Of a stretch of 64,000 bases of DNA, positions 1 to 8,494 are shown one piece after another. Made by a program: the position numbers and the translations under genes. Below the pieces are notes generated by a model. That model did not search any database. It saw nothing but the letters and a program-made list of their open reading frames with translations, and was not told the origin of the DNA. The DNA is taken from the NCBI RefSeq assembly GCF_018139985.1, contig NZ_JAGSOU010000008.1, positions 1 to 64,000 on the forward strand, given 5' to 3'. The stretch comes from Actibacterium sp. MT2.3-13A (GTDB lineage: Bacteria; Pseudomonadota; Alphaproteobacteria; Rhodobacterales; Rhodobacteraceae). Each line of letters opens with the position of its first letter. Position 1 is the first letter of the stretch.

Positions 1-25
1 CTGTCAGCCAGAAATGCCCGCTCAT
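1..25 (-). CDS. IS5-family transposase, first eight codons only
   Basis: The start ATG is at base 25 and the readable codons give M-S-G-H-F-W-L-T before the window ends. A purine-rich stretch just upstream, with a run of G, can serve as ribosome binding site. IS5-type transposases of alphaproteobacteria often begin with an MS-x-x-FWLT motif followed by a DDE catalytic domain, which would lie outside the window. Identification rests on eight residues plus the IS-like leader, so it is tentative. Confidence 0.5.
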
Positions 26-98
26 GATGCCCCCTCTGTTTGGGAGCTTGAATCACGCAGACCGGGCAGCCTCAAGCAGGTTTATGGGTCCTGACCCT
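1..98 (-). mobile_element. Left end of an IS5-like insertion sequence (cut by window edge)
   Basis: On the minus strand a short leader runs into a start codon for a protein beginning MSGHFWLT, which resembles the N-terminus of IS5-family (IS427-like) transposases common in Rhodobacterales. About 60-75 bases upstream of that start lies a small palindrome, GGGTCAGGACCC on the minus strand (86-97), a plausible part of the terminal inverted repeat. The other end is outside the window, so repeat length, target duplication and exact boundary cannot be confirmed. The element ends about 100 bases from the 3' end of tRNA-Ser. Confidence 0.5.
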
Positions 99-160
99 AA
101 ACGCACTGACCGAATCCCACCACCCTGAACCGCCAGCGTGTAGCGAGCTTGTAGCAGGGC

Positions 161-186
161 AACGGTAGGAGGTGCGAACTACCGTT
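161..186. other. Perfect 8-bp hairpin 3' of tRNA-Ser
   Basis: The arms AACGGTAG and CTACCGTT are exactly complementary around a 10-base loop. It lies 17 bases beyond the CCA end of tRNA-Ser on the transcribed (minus) strand. No U-run follows it, so it is not a textbook terminator; it could aid 3' trailer processing or be a factor-dependent stop. No protein gene is seen in 99-202. Confidence 0.4.
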
Positions 187-202
187 AAGTGGCTGTTTTA
201 AT

Positions 203-290
203 TGGCGGAAGGGGTGGGATTCGAACCCACGGATGCTTGCACATCGCCGGTTTTCAAGACCGGTGCAATCGACCACTCTGCCACCCTTCC
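203..290 (-). tRNA. tRNA-Ser (anticodon UGA)
   Basis: The minus strand reads a full class II tRNA of 88 bases including an encoded CCA. The acceptor arm GGAAGGG pairs with CCCTTCC, followed by discriminator G and CCA. The anticodon loop between ACCGG and CCGG carries TGA. A long variable arm and a T-arm with GTTCGAATC are present, as expected for serine tRNA. It decodes UCA and wobble codons. A truncated copy of its 5' half lies just upstream. Confidence 0.97.
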
Positions 291-307
291 ACAATACTCC
301 CGCACAA

Positions 308-349
308 GTTTTCAAGACCGGTGCAATCGACCACTCTGCCACTCCTCCG
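308..349 (-). pseudogene. Truncated tRNA-Ser copy (5' half through the anticodon loop)
   Basis: A 35-base stretch (308-342) is identical to 250-284 of the intact tRNA-Ser: D-arm, 5' anticodon stem and anticodon loop. Identity stops just after the anticodon on one side, and the acceptor strand has drifted to GGAGGAG on the other. The T-arm, variable arm and acceptor 3' strand are absent, so no functional tRNA can form. It sits 17 bases upstream of the intact gene in the same orientation. It could be a recombination scar or a remnant of a tandem tRNA gene. Confidence 0.8.
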
Positions 350-563
350 GCTCGGGCGGGCTCTGGGGGAGGGAAATACGATTTTGCTGCGCGAACGGCC
401 AGCCGAAAATCGCCTCCCTCCGCCGCGTGGCCTTTTCTTGCGGCGGAGGTGCCGGTATCATGCCGCCAAACCCGCCTCACAAGGGGCGAAACAGGCAACC
501 GCGCCGCGCCGGAAGCCCCCCACGGGGGCGACCGGCGTCGTTGCGCGACAATAGGGGGCAAGA

Positions 564-1436
564 ATGGCAGGATTTCCGATCACCCGCATGGCGCTGATGC
601 TGGGGGCGGCGCTGGCGCTGGCCGGCTGCCAGGATGGCGCAGACCTGTTCCGCAAAAAGGAAACCGACGCCGCGGAGGGGGGCGCCGCCGTCTCGACCCG
701 CCTGGTCGAGCGCGATGTCGAAGCGCCCGAGGTGTTCCAGGTCTCCGAGGCGGGGCTGTGGGACGGACGGCCCTCGCTGGGCGGGGTCTGGGTGGCCTAT
801 CCCGGCGTCACCGACCCCGAACGCGTGATCATCCGCAACGAGGCCAACGGCAAGTTCGTCATCGGCGCCCTGTTCCGCCGCGAGCGCGACAATCCGGGGC
901 CGAGGCTGCAGGTCTCCTCCGACACCGCCGCGGCACTGGGACTGGTCGCGGGCCAGCCGACGCCGCTGAACGTCACCGCCCTGCGCCGCGAGGAGGTGCA
1001 GCAGGAGACGCCCGCCGAAACCGCCGCCTTCGAGGCGCCGGAGGCGGTCGAGGAAACGCCGCTCGATCCGCTCGCCTCGGCCGCGGCGGCGATCGACGCG
1101 GCAGAGGGCGAAGCCGGCCAGGACGGCGGAGAGACGACTGCCGCCGCAGCTCCCGCGCCCAAACCACAGCCCGTCCCCGCCCCTGCCCCGCAGCCCAGCA
1201 AGCTGGCCAAGCCCTTCATCCAGATCGGGATCTTCAGCGTTCAAGCCAACGCAGAGCGCACCGGCGACGCGCTGCGAAAGGCCGGGATCGTGCCCACCGT
1301 CCTGAAGCAGGAGAGCCGCGGCAAGACCTTCTGGCGGGTGACCGTGGGCCCCGCCGCCAGCGCCGGCGAACGCGCCACGCTGCTCAAGCAGATCAAGGGG
1401 CTGGGCTATGCGGACGCCTATTTCGTGACCAACTGA
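564..1436 (+). CDS. SPOR-domain lipoprotein
   Basis: Predicted lipoprotein of the cell envelope with a C-terminal SPOR domain, a module that in the family binds peptidoglycan strands stripped of stem peptides. The signal peptide ends in L-A-G-C, placing the lipidated cysteine at residue 22. A central region (about 60-150) is unassigned, an Ala/Pro/Glu-rich linker spans about 150-212, and SPOR covers about 214-290. The gene is 27 bases upstream of dacC on the same strand, which suggests a shared role in septal or side-wall remodelling. The upstream region 350-563 holds a perfect 9-bp inverted repeat (418-426/440-448) and no other gene. The exact partner is unknown. Confidence 0.85.
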   Translation: MAGFPITRMALMLGAALALAGCQDGADLFRKKETDAAEGGAAVSTRLVERDVEAPEVFQVSEAGLWDGRPSLGGVWVAYPGVTDPERVIIRNEANGKFVIGALFRRERDNPGPRLQVSSDTAAALGLVAGQPTPLNVTALRREEVQQETPAETAAFEAPEAVEETPLDPLASAAAAIDAAEGEAGQDGGETTAAAAPAPKPQPVPAPAPQPSKLAKPFIQIGIFSVQANAERTGDALRKAGIVPTVLKQESRGKTFWRVTVGPAASAGERATLLKQIKGLGYADAYFVTN

Positions 1437-1463
1437 CCCAAGCCCAGTGACAAGGACCGAGCC

Positions 1464-2624
1464 ATGCGCCTTCTGACGATCCTGCTGACCGGACTGGCCG
1501 CAGCGCTGCTGCTTCCGGCCCCGGCCCGCGCCTTCGAGACCCGCGCCACCGCGGCCTATGTGATGGACCAGACCACCGGCACGGTGCTGCTGAGCAAGAA
1601 CGCCGATGTGCCCCTGCCGCCGGCCTCGATGTCCAAGCTGATGACGCTGAACATGCTGTTCGAGGCGCTGCGCGACGGGCGGGTGACACTGGACACGCAG
1701 TTCTCGGTCTCGACCCGGGCCAAGAACATGGGCGGCTCCACCATGTTCCTGAACGAGCGCGACCGGCCCCGGGTCGAGGATCTGATCAAGGGCATCATCG
1801 TGCAATCGGGCAATGACGCCTGCGTGGTCGTGGCAGAGGGCCTGGCCGGCACCGAGGAGGCCTTCGCCCGGCTGATGACCGAGCGCGCCCAGGCCCTGGG
1901 CATGACGCAATCGACCTTTGCCAATGCCAGCGGCTGGCCAGACCCGAACCAGCGCATGTCGATGAAGGATCTGGCGACGCTGGCGAACCGGCTGATCTCC
2001 GAGTTTCCCGAATATTACGGCTATTTCTCGCTGGCGGAATACGAGTTCGACGGGCGCGCGCCGCAGAACCGCTTCAACCGCAACCCGCTGCTGAAGCTGG
2101 GCGTCGGGGCCGACGGGCTGAAGACCGGCCATACCGAGGAGGCCGGCTTTGGCCTCGTCGGCTCGGCGCGCCAGGGCGACCGACGCGTGGTCTTCGTGAT
2201 CTCCGGGCTGAGCTCCGCCGAGGAGCGCTCCGAAGAGGGCGAGCGCGTGGTCAACTGGGCCTTCCGCCAGTTCGTGAAAAAGACCGTGGTCAAGAAGGGC
2301 ACGCGGCTTGCCACGGCGCCGGTCTGGCTGGGCGCGGCGCGCCAAGTGGGCGTGGTCGCAGGTGAGGATATCGAGCTGCTTGTCCCCGCCGTCCTGCAGG
2401 AGGCGATCAAGGCCGAGGTCGTCTACACCACCCCGCTGGAGGCGCCGCTGAAGGCCGGCCAGCGGATCGCCACGCTGATGGTCGAGATGCCGGGAATGGA
2501 CCCCGTGGAACTGCCCCTCGTGGCCGAGCAGGCCGTGGCCAGGGGCGGCTTCCTGCCCCGGCTTCGCACCGCGGCCGAGGTCCTGCTGCGCCAGATCGCC
2601 GGCGAGGCGCAGGCCCTGAATTGA
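1464..2624 (+). CDS. dacC: D-alanyl-D-alanine carboxypeptidase (PBP5/6 type)
   Basis: Low-molecular-mass penicillin-binding protein that removes the terminal D-Ala from peptidoglycan pentapeptides in the periplasm. A signal peptide (about 1-23, ending A-R-A) precedes the peptidase S11 domain. The three active-site motifs are visible: S55-M-S-K58, S115-G-N117 and K220-T-G222. The C-terminal third (about 280-380) fits the beta-rich PBP5-C domain, and the last residues form an amphipathic tail typical of membrane anchoring. At 386 aa the length is normal. Its TGA stop overlaps the tmk ATG, so it is probably cotranscribed with tmk and holB. Confidence 0.93.
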   Translation: MRLLTILLTGLAAALLLPAPARAFETRATAAYVMDQTTGTVLLSKNADVPLPPASMSKLMTLNMLFEALRDGRVTLDTQFSVSTRAKNMGGSTMFLNERDRPRVEDLIKGIIVQSGNDACVVVAEGLAGTEEAFARLMTERAQALGMTQSTFANASGWPDPNQRMSMKDLATLANRLISEFPEYYGYFSLAEYEFDGRAPQNRFNRNPLLKLGVGADGLKTGHTEEAGFGLVGSARQGDRRVVFVISGLSSAEERSEEGERVVNWAFRQFVKKTVVKKGTRLATAPVWLGAARQVGVVAGEDIELLVPAVLQEAIKAEVVYTTPLEAPLKAGQRIATLMVEMPGMDPVELPLVAEQAVARGGFLPRLRTAAEVLLRQIAGEAQALN

Positions 2625-3250
2625 TGGCGGAACGCGGCCTGTTCATCACCTTCGAGGGCATCGACGGCTCGGGCAAGTCCACTCAGGCCCGGCTGCTGGC
2701 CGAGCGCCTGCACGACGAGGGCCGCGACGTGGCGCTGACGCGCGAGCCGGGCGGCTCGCCCGGCGCCGAGGAGATCCGCCGCCTGGTGCTGGAGGGCGAC
2801 CCCGACCGCTGGTCCGCCGAGACCGAGATCCTGCTCTTCACCGCCGCCCGCCGCGACCACCTGGAAAAGACCATCCGCCCCGCGCTGGCGGCCGGAAAGG
2901 TCGTGGTCTGCGACCGTTTCGCCGATTCCACCCGCGTCTACCAGGGCATCACCCGGGGCGATCTGCGCGGGCTGGTGGACGACCTGCACGCCATGATGAT
3001 CGGGCGCGAGCCCGACCTGACCTTCGTCATCGACATGGACCCGGCCCTGGGCCTCGCGCGCGCCAGGGGGCGCAACGGCACCGAGGAACGGTTCGAGGAT
3101 TTCGGCGAGGCCATGCAGGCGCGGATGCGCGCGGCCTTCCTGGCGCTGGCGCGCGAGTTCCCCGCGCGCTGCGTGGTGGTGGACGGAACGCGCGACATCG
3201 ACGCGGTGGCCGCGGACGTGGCCCGCATCGCACATGAGCGCCTGAGATGA
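2624..3250 (+). CDS. tmk: Thymidylate kinase
   Basis: Phosphorylates dTMP to dTDP with ATP in the cytoplasm, feeding dTTP synthesis. A P-loop GIDGSGKST lies at residues 12-20, the DR-type motif reads CDRFADSTR, and a LID region with paired arginines (RARGRNGTEERF) follows. The ATG inside TGATG is preferred; a TTG one codon earlier is possible. The 208-residue length fits the family. The last bases overlap holB by an ATGA, indicating translational coupling; the tmk-holB-tatD-MBL order is common in alphaproteobacteria. Confidence 0.96.
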   Translation: MAERGLFITFEGIDGSGKSTQARLLAERLHDEGRDVALTREPGGSPGAEEIRRLVLEGDPDRWSAETEILLFTAARRDHLEKTIRPALAAGKVVVCDRFADSTRVYQGITRGDLRGLVDDLHAMMIGREPDLTFVIDMDPALGLARARGRNGTEERFEDFGEAMQARMRAAFLALAREFPARCVVVDGTRDIDAVAADVARIAHERLR

Positions 3251-4377
3251 GCGACGATCTGCTCGAACCCGACCGCGTCGAGGGCGCCCCGCACCCGCGC
3301 GAGACCAGCGCGCTGCTGGGTCAGTCCGCCGCCGAGGCCGCGTTTCTGGAGGCCTTCGCCACCGGGCGCATGCACCACGGCTGGTTGATCACGGGTCCGC
3401 GCGGCGTGGGCAAGGCGACGCTCGCGTGGCGGATCGCGCGCTTCCTGCTGACCCAGCCCAGCGATCAGGGCGGCGGCCTGTTCGGCGAGGCGCCCCCTGC
3501 CCCGGCCAGCCTCGATGTCGCGCCCGATCACCCTGTCGCCCGCCGCATGGCGGCGCTGTCGGAGTCACGGCTGTTCCTGCTGCGCCGCGCGGTGGACGAG
3601 AAGAAGGGGCGGCTGAAAACCGTCATCACCGTGGACGAGGCACGCAAGCTGAAGAATTTCTTCGCCCTCTCGGCCACCGAGGGCGGGCGGCGCGTGGTCA
3701 TCGTCGATGCCGCCGACGAGATGAACCCCAACGCCGCCAACGCCCTGCTGAAACTGCTGGAGGAGCCGCCCGAAGGCGCGGTGATCCTGCTGGTGGCGCA
3801 CCAGCCCTCGCGCCTGCTGCCCACCATCCGCTCGCGCTGCCGCGAGCTGCGGCTCTCAACGCTGGGTGCGGCGGACATGGCCGCGGCGCTGGCAGGAGCC
3901 GGGATGGCGACGGACCAGAGCGAGGCGCTGACGGCGTTGTCCGGCGGCTCGGTCGGCGAGGCGATCAGGCTCGCCAATCTCGACGGGCTGGCGCTTTATG
4001 CCGAGATCGTGGGGCTCTTCGCGCCGCTCGACCGGCCGCGGATGCTCAGACTGGCCGAAGGCGCCGCGGGCAAGGGCGCCGAGCCGCGCTTCGATCTGAT
4101 GCTGCGGCTGTTCGAGCTGTTCCTGGCCCGGCTGGCGCGGACCGGTGTGGCCGGCCCCCCCGCCCCCGAGGCGGCGCGGGGCGAGGCCGCGCTGATGACC
4201 CGGCTCTGCCCCGACACGCATGCCGCGCGCGCCTGGGCCGAGGCCGCGCAGGAGCTCGGCGCCCGCGCCCGCCAGGGCAAGGCGGTGAACCTTGACCCCG
4301 CCGCGCTCATTCTAGATACCGTGCTCAGGATCGACGACTTGGCGGCGCGCCTCGCCGCCCCGCAGGCATATTCATGA
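3247..4377 (+). CDS. holB: DNA polymerase III subunit delta'
   Basis: Clamp-loader subunit that works with delta and tau/gamma to place the beta clamp on primed DNA. An AAA+ core is visible: P-loop GPRGVGKAT at about 50-58, the segment NALLKLLEEPPEG, and the sensor/arginine-finger region around TIRSRCRELRL. A helical C-terminal collar domain occupies the last third. It overlaps tmk and tatD by four bases at either end (ATGA), so it is inside a tightly coupled operon. Confidence 0.93.
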   Translation: MSDDLLEPDRVEGAPHPRETSALLGQSAAEAAFLEAFATGRMHHGWLITGPRGVGKATLAWRIARFLLTQPSDQGGGLFGEAPPAPASLDVAPDHPVARRMAALSESRLFLLRRAVDEKKGRLKTVITVDEARKLKNFFALSATEGGRRVVIVDAADEMNPNAANALLKLLEEPPEGAVILLVAHQPSRLLPTIRSRCRELRLSTLGAADMAAALAGAGMATDQSEALTALSGGSVGEAIRLANLDGLALYAEIVGLFAPLDRPRMLRLAEGAAGKGAEPRFDLMLRLFELFLARLARTGVAGPPAPEAARGEAALMTRLCPDTHAARAWAEAAQELGARARQGKAVNLDPAALILDTVLRIDDLAARLAAPQAYS

Positions 4378-5180
4378 CGCAGACCCCCGAGATTACCGAC
4401 AGCCATTGCCATCTGGATTTCCCCGATTTCGAAGGCGAGTTGCCCGAGATCATCGCCCGCGCCACCGAGGCCGGCGTCACCCGCATGGTGACCATCTGCA
4501 CCAAGCTGCGGAACCTGCCCCGGGTGCAGGCCATCGCGGAAAGCTACGCGCCCGTCTTCTTCGCCGCCGGCATCCACCCGATGAGCGCGGCCGAAGAGCC
4601 GAGGGTGACGGTCGATGAACTGGTCGCGCTGGCCAGCCATCCGAAATTCGTCGGCATCGGCGAGACCGGGCTCGACTACCACTACACCGCCGACAGCGCC
4701 GAGATGCAGCAGCAGAGCTTGCGCGTCCATATCGCCGCCGCGCGCGAGACCGGCCTGCCGCTGATCATTCATTCCCGCGCCGCCGACGAGGACATGGCCC
4801 GCATCCTGGCCGAGGAACACCGCGCCGGCGCCTACCCTTGCGTGATGCACTGCTTCTCCTCCGGGGCCGAACTGGCCCGCGCCGCGCTCGACCTCGGTTT
4901 CTACCTGTCGATGTCGGGCATCGCCGCCTTCCCGAAATCGGCCGAGCTGCGCGAGATCTTCGCCGCCGCCCCGCTGGACCGCATCCTGCTGGAGACCGAC
5001 GCGCCCTATCTCGCGCCCCCGCCCTATCGCGGCAAGCGCAACGAGCCCGCCTATACCGCCCACACCGCGCGCGTGGGGGCCGAGGTCTTCGGCCTCGACT
5101 ATGCCGATTTCGCGGCCCGGACCCAGGCCAATTTCGACCGCCTCTTCAGCAAGGCGGCCGCGTGGAAAGAGGCCACCTGA
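4374..5180 (+). CDS. TatD family metal-dependent hydrolase
   Basis: TIM-barrel metallohydrolase of the TatD family, members of which act as 3'-5' exonucleases or D-aminoacyl deacylases. Metal ligands are recognisable: H11-C-H13 near the N-terminus, E in IGETGLDYHY, H in IIHSR, H in VMHCFSSG and D in LLETDAPYLAP. At 268 aa it is full length. It overlaps holB by ATGA and the next gene by TGATG. The in vivo substrate cannot be read from sequence. Confidence 0.92.
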   Translation: MTQTPEITDSHCHLDFPDFEGELPEIIARATEAGVTRMVTICTKLRNLPRVQAIAESYAPVFFAAGIHPMSAAEEPRVTVDELVALASHPKFVGIGETGLDYHYTADSAEMQQQSLRVHIAAARETGLPLIIHSRAADEDMARILAEEHRAGAYPCVMHCFSSGAELARAALDLGFYLSMSGIAAFPKSAELREIFAAAPLDRILLETDAPYLAPPPYRGKRNEPAYTAHTARVGAEVFGLDYADFAARTQANFDRLFSKAAAWKEAT

Positions 5181-5977
5181 TGGCCGCGCTGCGTTTCACC
5201 ATCCTGGGCTGCGGATCGTCCGGCGGGGTGCCGCGTCTGGGCGGGCACTGGGGCGCCTGCGACCCCGACGAGCCGAAGAACCGCCGCACCCGCTGCTCGA
5301 TGCTGATCGAGCGCGAGACCGGCGCCGGCACCACCCGCGTCCTGATCGACACCTCGCCCGACATGCACGCGCAACTACTGCGCGCCGGCGTGGGAGAGCT
5401 GGACGCCGTGGTCTACACCCATGCCCATGCCGATCATGTGCACGGGATCGACGACCTGCGCCAGATCGTCTTCAACCTGCGCCGCCGCCTGCCCGTCTGG
5501 GCCGACGGCGACACGCAGGAGGCGCTGTTCTCGCGCTTCGGCTATGCCTTCGTGCAGCCCGAGGGTTCGGCCTATCCGCCGATCCTGGACATGCACACCA
5601 TCCGCGGCGACGTGGTGATCGAGGGCGCGGGAGGCGCCGTGACGCTGACGCCGTTCAAGGTCAACCACGGCACGATCGACGCGCTGGGATTCCGGGTGGG
5701 CGAACTTGCCTACCTGCCCGACGTGGCCGAGATGTACAACGAAAGCTGGGCCAAGCTGGAGGGGCTGGACTGCCTGATCCTCGACGCGCTGCGGCGCAAG
5801 CCGCATCCCACGCATCTGCATCTCGACAAGGCGCTGGAGTGGATCGACCACCTGGCCCCAACCCGCGCGGTGCTGACCAACATGCATATCGATCTCGACT
5901 ATGCGACGCTCGACGCCGAGACGCCTGCGCATGTCACCCCTGCCTATGATGGGATGACCATCAGCTACGAGATCTAG
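5180..5977 (+). CDS. MBL-fold metallohydrolase, PhnP-like
   Basis: Metallo-beta-lactamase-fold hydrolase resembling PhnP (phosphoribosyl 1,2-cyclic phosphodiesterase). The signature THAHADHVHG is present, with further ligands around KVNHGT, YLPD and a late TNMHIDLDY. The N-terminus LGCGSSGGVPR is typical of this subgroup. The start is the ATG overlapping the tatD stop, giving 265 aa; an upstream in-frame extension exists only as antisense-free overlap with tatD. There are no phn genes nearby, so a C-P lyase role is not supported by context. Confidence 0.85.
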   Translation: MAALRFTILGCGSSGGVPRLGGHWGACDPDEPKNRRTRCSMLIERETGAGTTRVLIDTSPDMHAQLLRAGVGELDAVVYTHAHADHVHGIDDLRQIVFNLRRRLPVWADGDTQEALFSRFGYAFVQPEGSAYPPILDMHTIRGDVVIEGAGGAVTLTPFKVNHGTIDALGFRVGELAYLPDVAEMYNESWAKLEGLDCLILDALRRKPHPTHLHLDKALEWIDHLAPTRAVLTNMHIDLDYATLDAETPAHVTPAYDGMTISYEI

Positions 5978-6910
5978 ATGCAGGCGCTGCTGGACGTCAT
6001 CCTGCCCGTCTTCCTGGTGTTGGCGTTCGGCTATGTCGCGGTCTGGCGGGGGCTGTTCTCGGATGCGGCGGTGGACGGGCTGGTGCGCTTCACGCAGCAA
6101 TTCGCCGTTCCCATCCTGCTGTTCCGCGGGATCTCGACGCTGGATCTGGGCCAGAATTTCGACCCCCGGCTGCTGCTCAGCTTCTATTCCGGCGCGCTGT
6201 CGTGCTTCTTCATCGCCATGACCGGGGCGCGTCTGCTGTTCGGGCGCAGTTGGGAGGACAGCGTGGCCATCGGCTTCGTCGGGCTGTTTTCCAACTCGCT
6301 TCTGCTCGGCCTGCCGATCACCGAACGCGCCTACGGCCCCGATGCGCTGGCGCCGAACTACGCCATCATCGCCATCCATTCGCCGTTCTGCTACGGCGTG
6401 GGCATCACCGCGATGGAGATCATCCGAAACCGCGGGCGCGGCCTGACCGGCACCTCGGGGGCGATCCTCAAGGCGATGTTCTCGAACGCGCTGGTGCTGG
6501 CGATCATCGCCGGCTTCGTCGTCAACCTCACCGGGTTGCCCCTGCCCGGCGCGCTGAGCGACGCGGTCGAACTGATGGCCCGCACGGCGTTGCCGGCGGC
6601 GCTGTTCGGTCTGGGCGGCGTGCTGTTCCGCTACCGGCCCGAGGGGGACCTCAGGACCATCGCCTTCGCGGTCACGGTGTCGCTGGTGATCCACCCGGCG
6701 ATCGTCTGGGTCACGGGCAGCCTGCTCGGCCTGTCCACGGGGCAGTTCCGCTCGGCGGTGCTGACCGCGGCGATGGCGCCGGGGGCCAACGCCTATATCT
6801 TCGCCAACATGTATGGCGCGGCCAAGCGGGTGGCGGCCTCCAGCGTGCTGATCGCGACCACGTTGTCGGTGTTGACGGTCTGGGTCTGGCTGGCGCTTCT
6901 GGGGCACTGA
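5978..6910 (+). CDS. AEC family transporter (auxin efflux carrier-like)
   Basis: Inner-membrane carrier of the AEC/Mem_trans family with about ten hydrophobic segments over 310 aa, arranged as two inverted halves. Bacterial members export or exchange organic acids such as malate or malonate; the substrate here is unknown. The ATG follows the preceding TAG with no gap, so it is likely the last gene of the operon that begins upstream. A GC-rich hairpin follows the stop. Confidence 0.85.
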   Translation: MQALLDVILPVFLVLAFGYVAVWRGLFSDAAVDGLVRFTQQFAVPILLFRGISTLDLGQNFDPRLLLSFYSGALSCFFIAMTGARLLFGRSWEDSVAIGFVGLFSNSLLLGLPITERAYGPDALAPNYAIIAIHSPFCYGVGITAMEIIRNRGRGLTGTSGAILKAMFSNALVLAIIAGFVVNLTGLPLPGALSDAVELMARTALPAALFGLGGVLFRYRPEGDLRTIAFAVTVSLVIHPAIVWVTGSLLGLSTGQFRSAVLTAAMAPGANAYIFANMYGAAKRVAASSVLIATTLSVLTVWVWLALLGH

Positions 6911-6926
6911 GCGCCCGCAACAAGAA

Positions 6927-6948
6927 GGGGCCGCGCGGCGGCGGCCCC
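6927..6948. terminator. GC-rich hairpin between convergent genes
   Basis: GGGGCCGC and GCGGCCCC form an 8-bp stem with a 6-base loop, between the AEC transporter and the convergent RTX-like gene. The minus-strand side is followed by TTCTTGTTG, a loose U-rich tract; the plus side lacks one. It probably serves both transcripts. Confidence 0.5.
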
Positions 6949-6970
6949 TGTCCGGTCATGTTGTGCGCCC

Positions 6971-8494
6971 TCAGAGATAGAAGCTGAGATCGTCGACGAC
7001 GAAATGTGCGCCCGATCCGCCGAGCCCGGCATTGGCGCCGCCGGAGCTTTCGAAGGTCACGCTGTCCACCGAATCGAAAATGGCATCGTCGAACGCGACA
7101 AGACTCGGCCCCGAGGTATTCAGGATGACATCCTGACGGCCGATCTCGACCCCGTCGTCATAGGCGGTCACGGTCAGCGTCAGCCCGTCGTTCCAGGCGG
7201 CGGTGAAAGCGCCGCTTTCCAGATCGAAATCGGTGCCGGAGATGGTGACAGGCCGGGCCGCCCCGTTGTAGGCGATCCGCGTCCCCGAGGTGACGCCATT
7301 GGCGTAGCCCGAGGCCCCGCCCCAATCGTCGGCCTCTGCCGAGAACCACCGGGACGACCAGTCGAGGCCGAGATAGTCGCGCGGGAAGCGGTCGTTCACC
7401 CCCTCGAAATCCGCCACCACGGCGCCGTCGGCCGGCGCGTCGTCCGCGCCTTCGACGGTGACGCCGACCGTGGCCGTGTCATGGCCGCCGTTGCCGTCGC
7501 TGACCGTGTAGCTGAAGCTGTCGAGCGCCGTCTCGCCGGCAACGAGATCCTCGAACGCGCCGGCCGGGTCGTATGTCACCGTGCCGTCGCCGTTGTCGGT
7601 CACCGTGCCCCGCATCCCCGAGAAGTCGAAGCTGTCGATGCCAATCAGGTCGCTTGCATCGGGATCGCTGTCATTGCCCAGCAGGTCGATGACGATCCCG
7701 GGGCCATCCTCGCCGACCACGCCGCTGTCGTCATGGGCGTCGGGGGCGTCGTTGACACCGTGGATCTCGACCGCGGCGGTCCGGGTCGTGGTTCCGCCCT
7801 GCCCGTCCGAAACCACCAGTTCGAGCGTCTCGGTCGCCACTTCGCCCAGGGCAAGGTGCTGGTAGGCGGCGCCCGGATCGAAGATCGCCGTGTATCGCGC
7901 CCCGGCCCCGGTCGCGGGCGTCAGCGCGGCGCTGCCGGGCGCAAGGGTCACCGTGCCGCCGCCCGTCACGCTGGCGCTCTCGACGGCCAGCGTGCCGCCG
8001 TCGAAATCGAACGCATCGAAGGCGAAGCTGACGGCAGTGTCCTCGTCGGTGTCCTGGTCGCTCAGAACGACCAGCGGCGCGTTGTTTCCGGTCAGATCGA
8101 GCGTGTAATCCGCAAAGCGGAGCGCCTCGAAATGCTTCAGCATGTCGGCGCCCTCGTCGCCGTCGCCGGCGTTCCGGTCGGCGACGAAGAGCCGGCCGCC
8201 CCGCCCCCCGGACCATTCGAAATCGAGGATCGAGCCGGCGTAGACCGCCGTGTCCTGGCCGTCATTGCCGAACATCACGTCATCGCCGCCGCCGCCCGCG
8301 ACCGTGTCGTCGCCGTCGCCGGCATTGATGCGGTCGGCGACCTCCGTGCCGGTCAGGGTGTCGTCACCGTCACCGCCATTGATCCGCGCGGTCCGTCCAC
8401 CCTGCGACCGGCTTGTTCCCCTGTTTTCATCCTCCCCGTGAAAGGGCCATTCCCCGTTGCCGTTCCATTCACACACACTATGTCTTGCGGCCAT
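6971..8494 (-). CDS. RTX-type calcium-binding protein with cadherin/VCBS-like repeats
   Basis: Predicted secreted or surface protein. After about 35 residues come glycine/aspartate nonapeptide repeats of the haemolysin type (GGDGDDTLTG, AGDGDDTVAG, FGNDGQDTA; about 39-80) that bind Ca2+ in exported RTX proteins. Two tandem beta-sandwich modules of the cadherin-like/VCBS type follow (about 120-245 and 250-350), each containing VSDG-x-GG. The last 150 residues form a further beta-rich domain rich in D, S and W. There is no classical signal peptide, which fits type I secretion, but no T1SS genes are nearby. The start has an AGAGGAA ribosome site. Function (adhesin or other) is unknown. Confidence 0.75.
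   Translation of the reverse strand: MAARHSVCEWNGNGEWPFHGEDENRGTSRSQGGRTARINGGDGDDTLTGTEVADRINAGDGDDTVAGGGGDDVMFGNDGQDTAVYAGSILDFEWSGGRGGRLFVADRNAGDGDEGADMLKHFEALRFADYTLDLTGNNAPLVVLSDQDTDEDTAVSFAFDAFDFDGGTLAVESASVTGGGTVTLAPGSAALTPATGAGARYTAIFDPGAAYQHLALGEVATETLELVVSDGQGGTTTRTAAVEIHGVNDAPDAHDDSGVVGEDGPGIVIDLLGNDSDPDASDLIGIDSFDFSGMRGTVTDNGDGTVTYDPAGAFEDLVAGETALDSFSYTVSDGNGGHDTATVGVTVEGADDAPADGAVVADFEGVNDRFPRDYLGLDWSSRWFSAEADDWGGASGYANGVTSGTRIAYNGAARPVTISGTDFDLESGAFTAAWNDGLTLTVTAYDDGVEIGRQDVILNTSGPSLVAFDDAIFDSVDSVTFESSGGANAGLGGSGAHFVVDDLSFYL

Noticed and set aside
308-349. Second functional tRNA-Ser
   Set aside because: The T-arm, variable arm and 3' acceptor strand are missing, so a cloverleaf cannot form.
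187-597. Open frames running through tRNA-Ser and its truncated copy
   Set aside because: They translate tRNA sequence, a common artefact of gene callers; no ribosome site or protein similarity.
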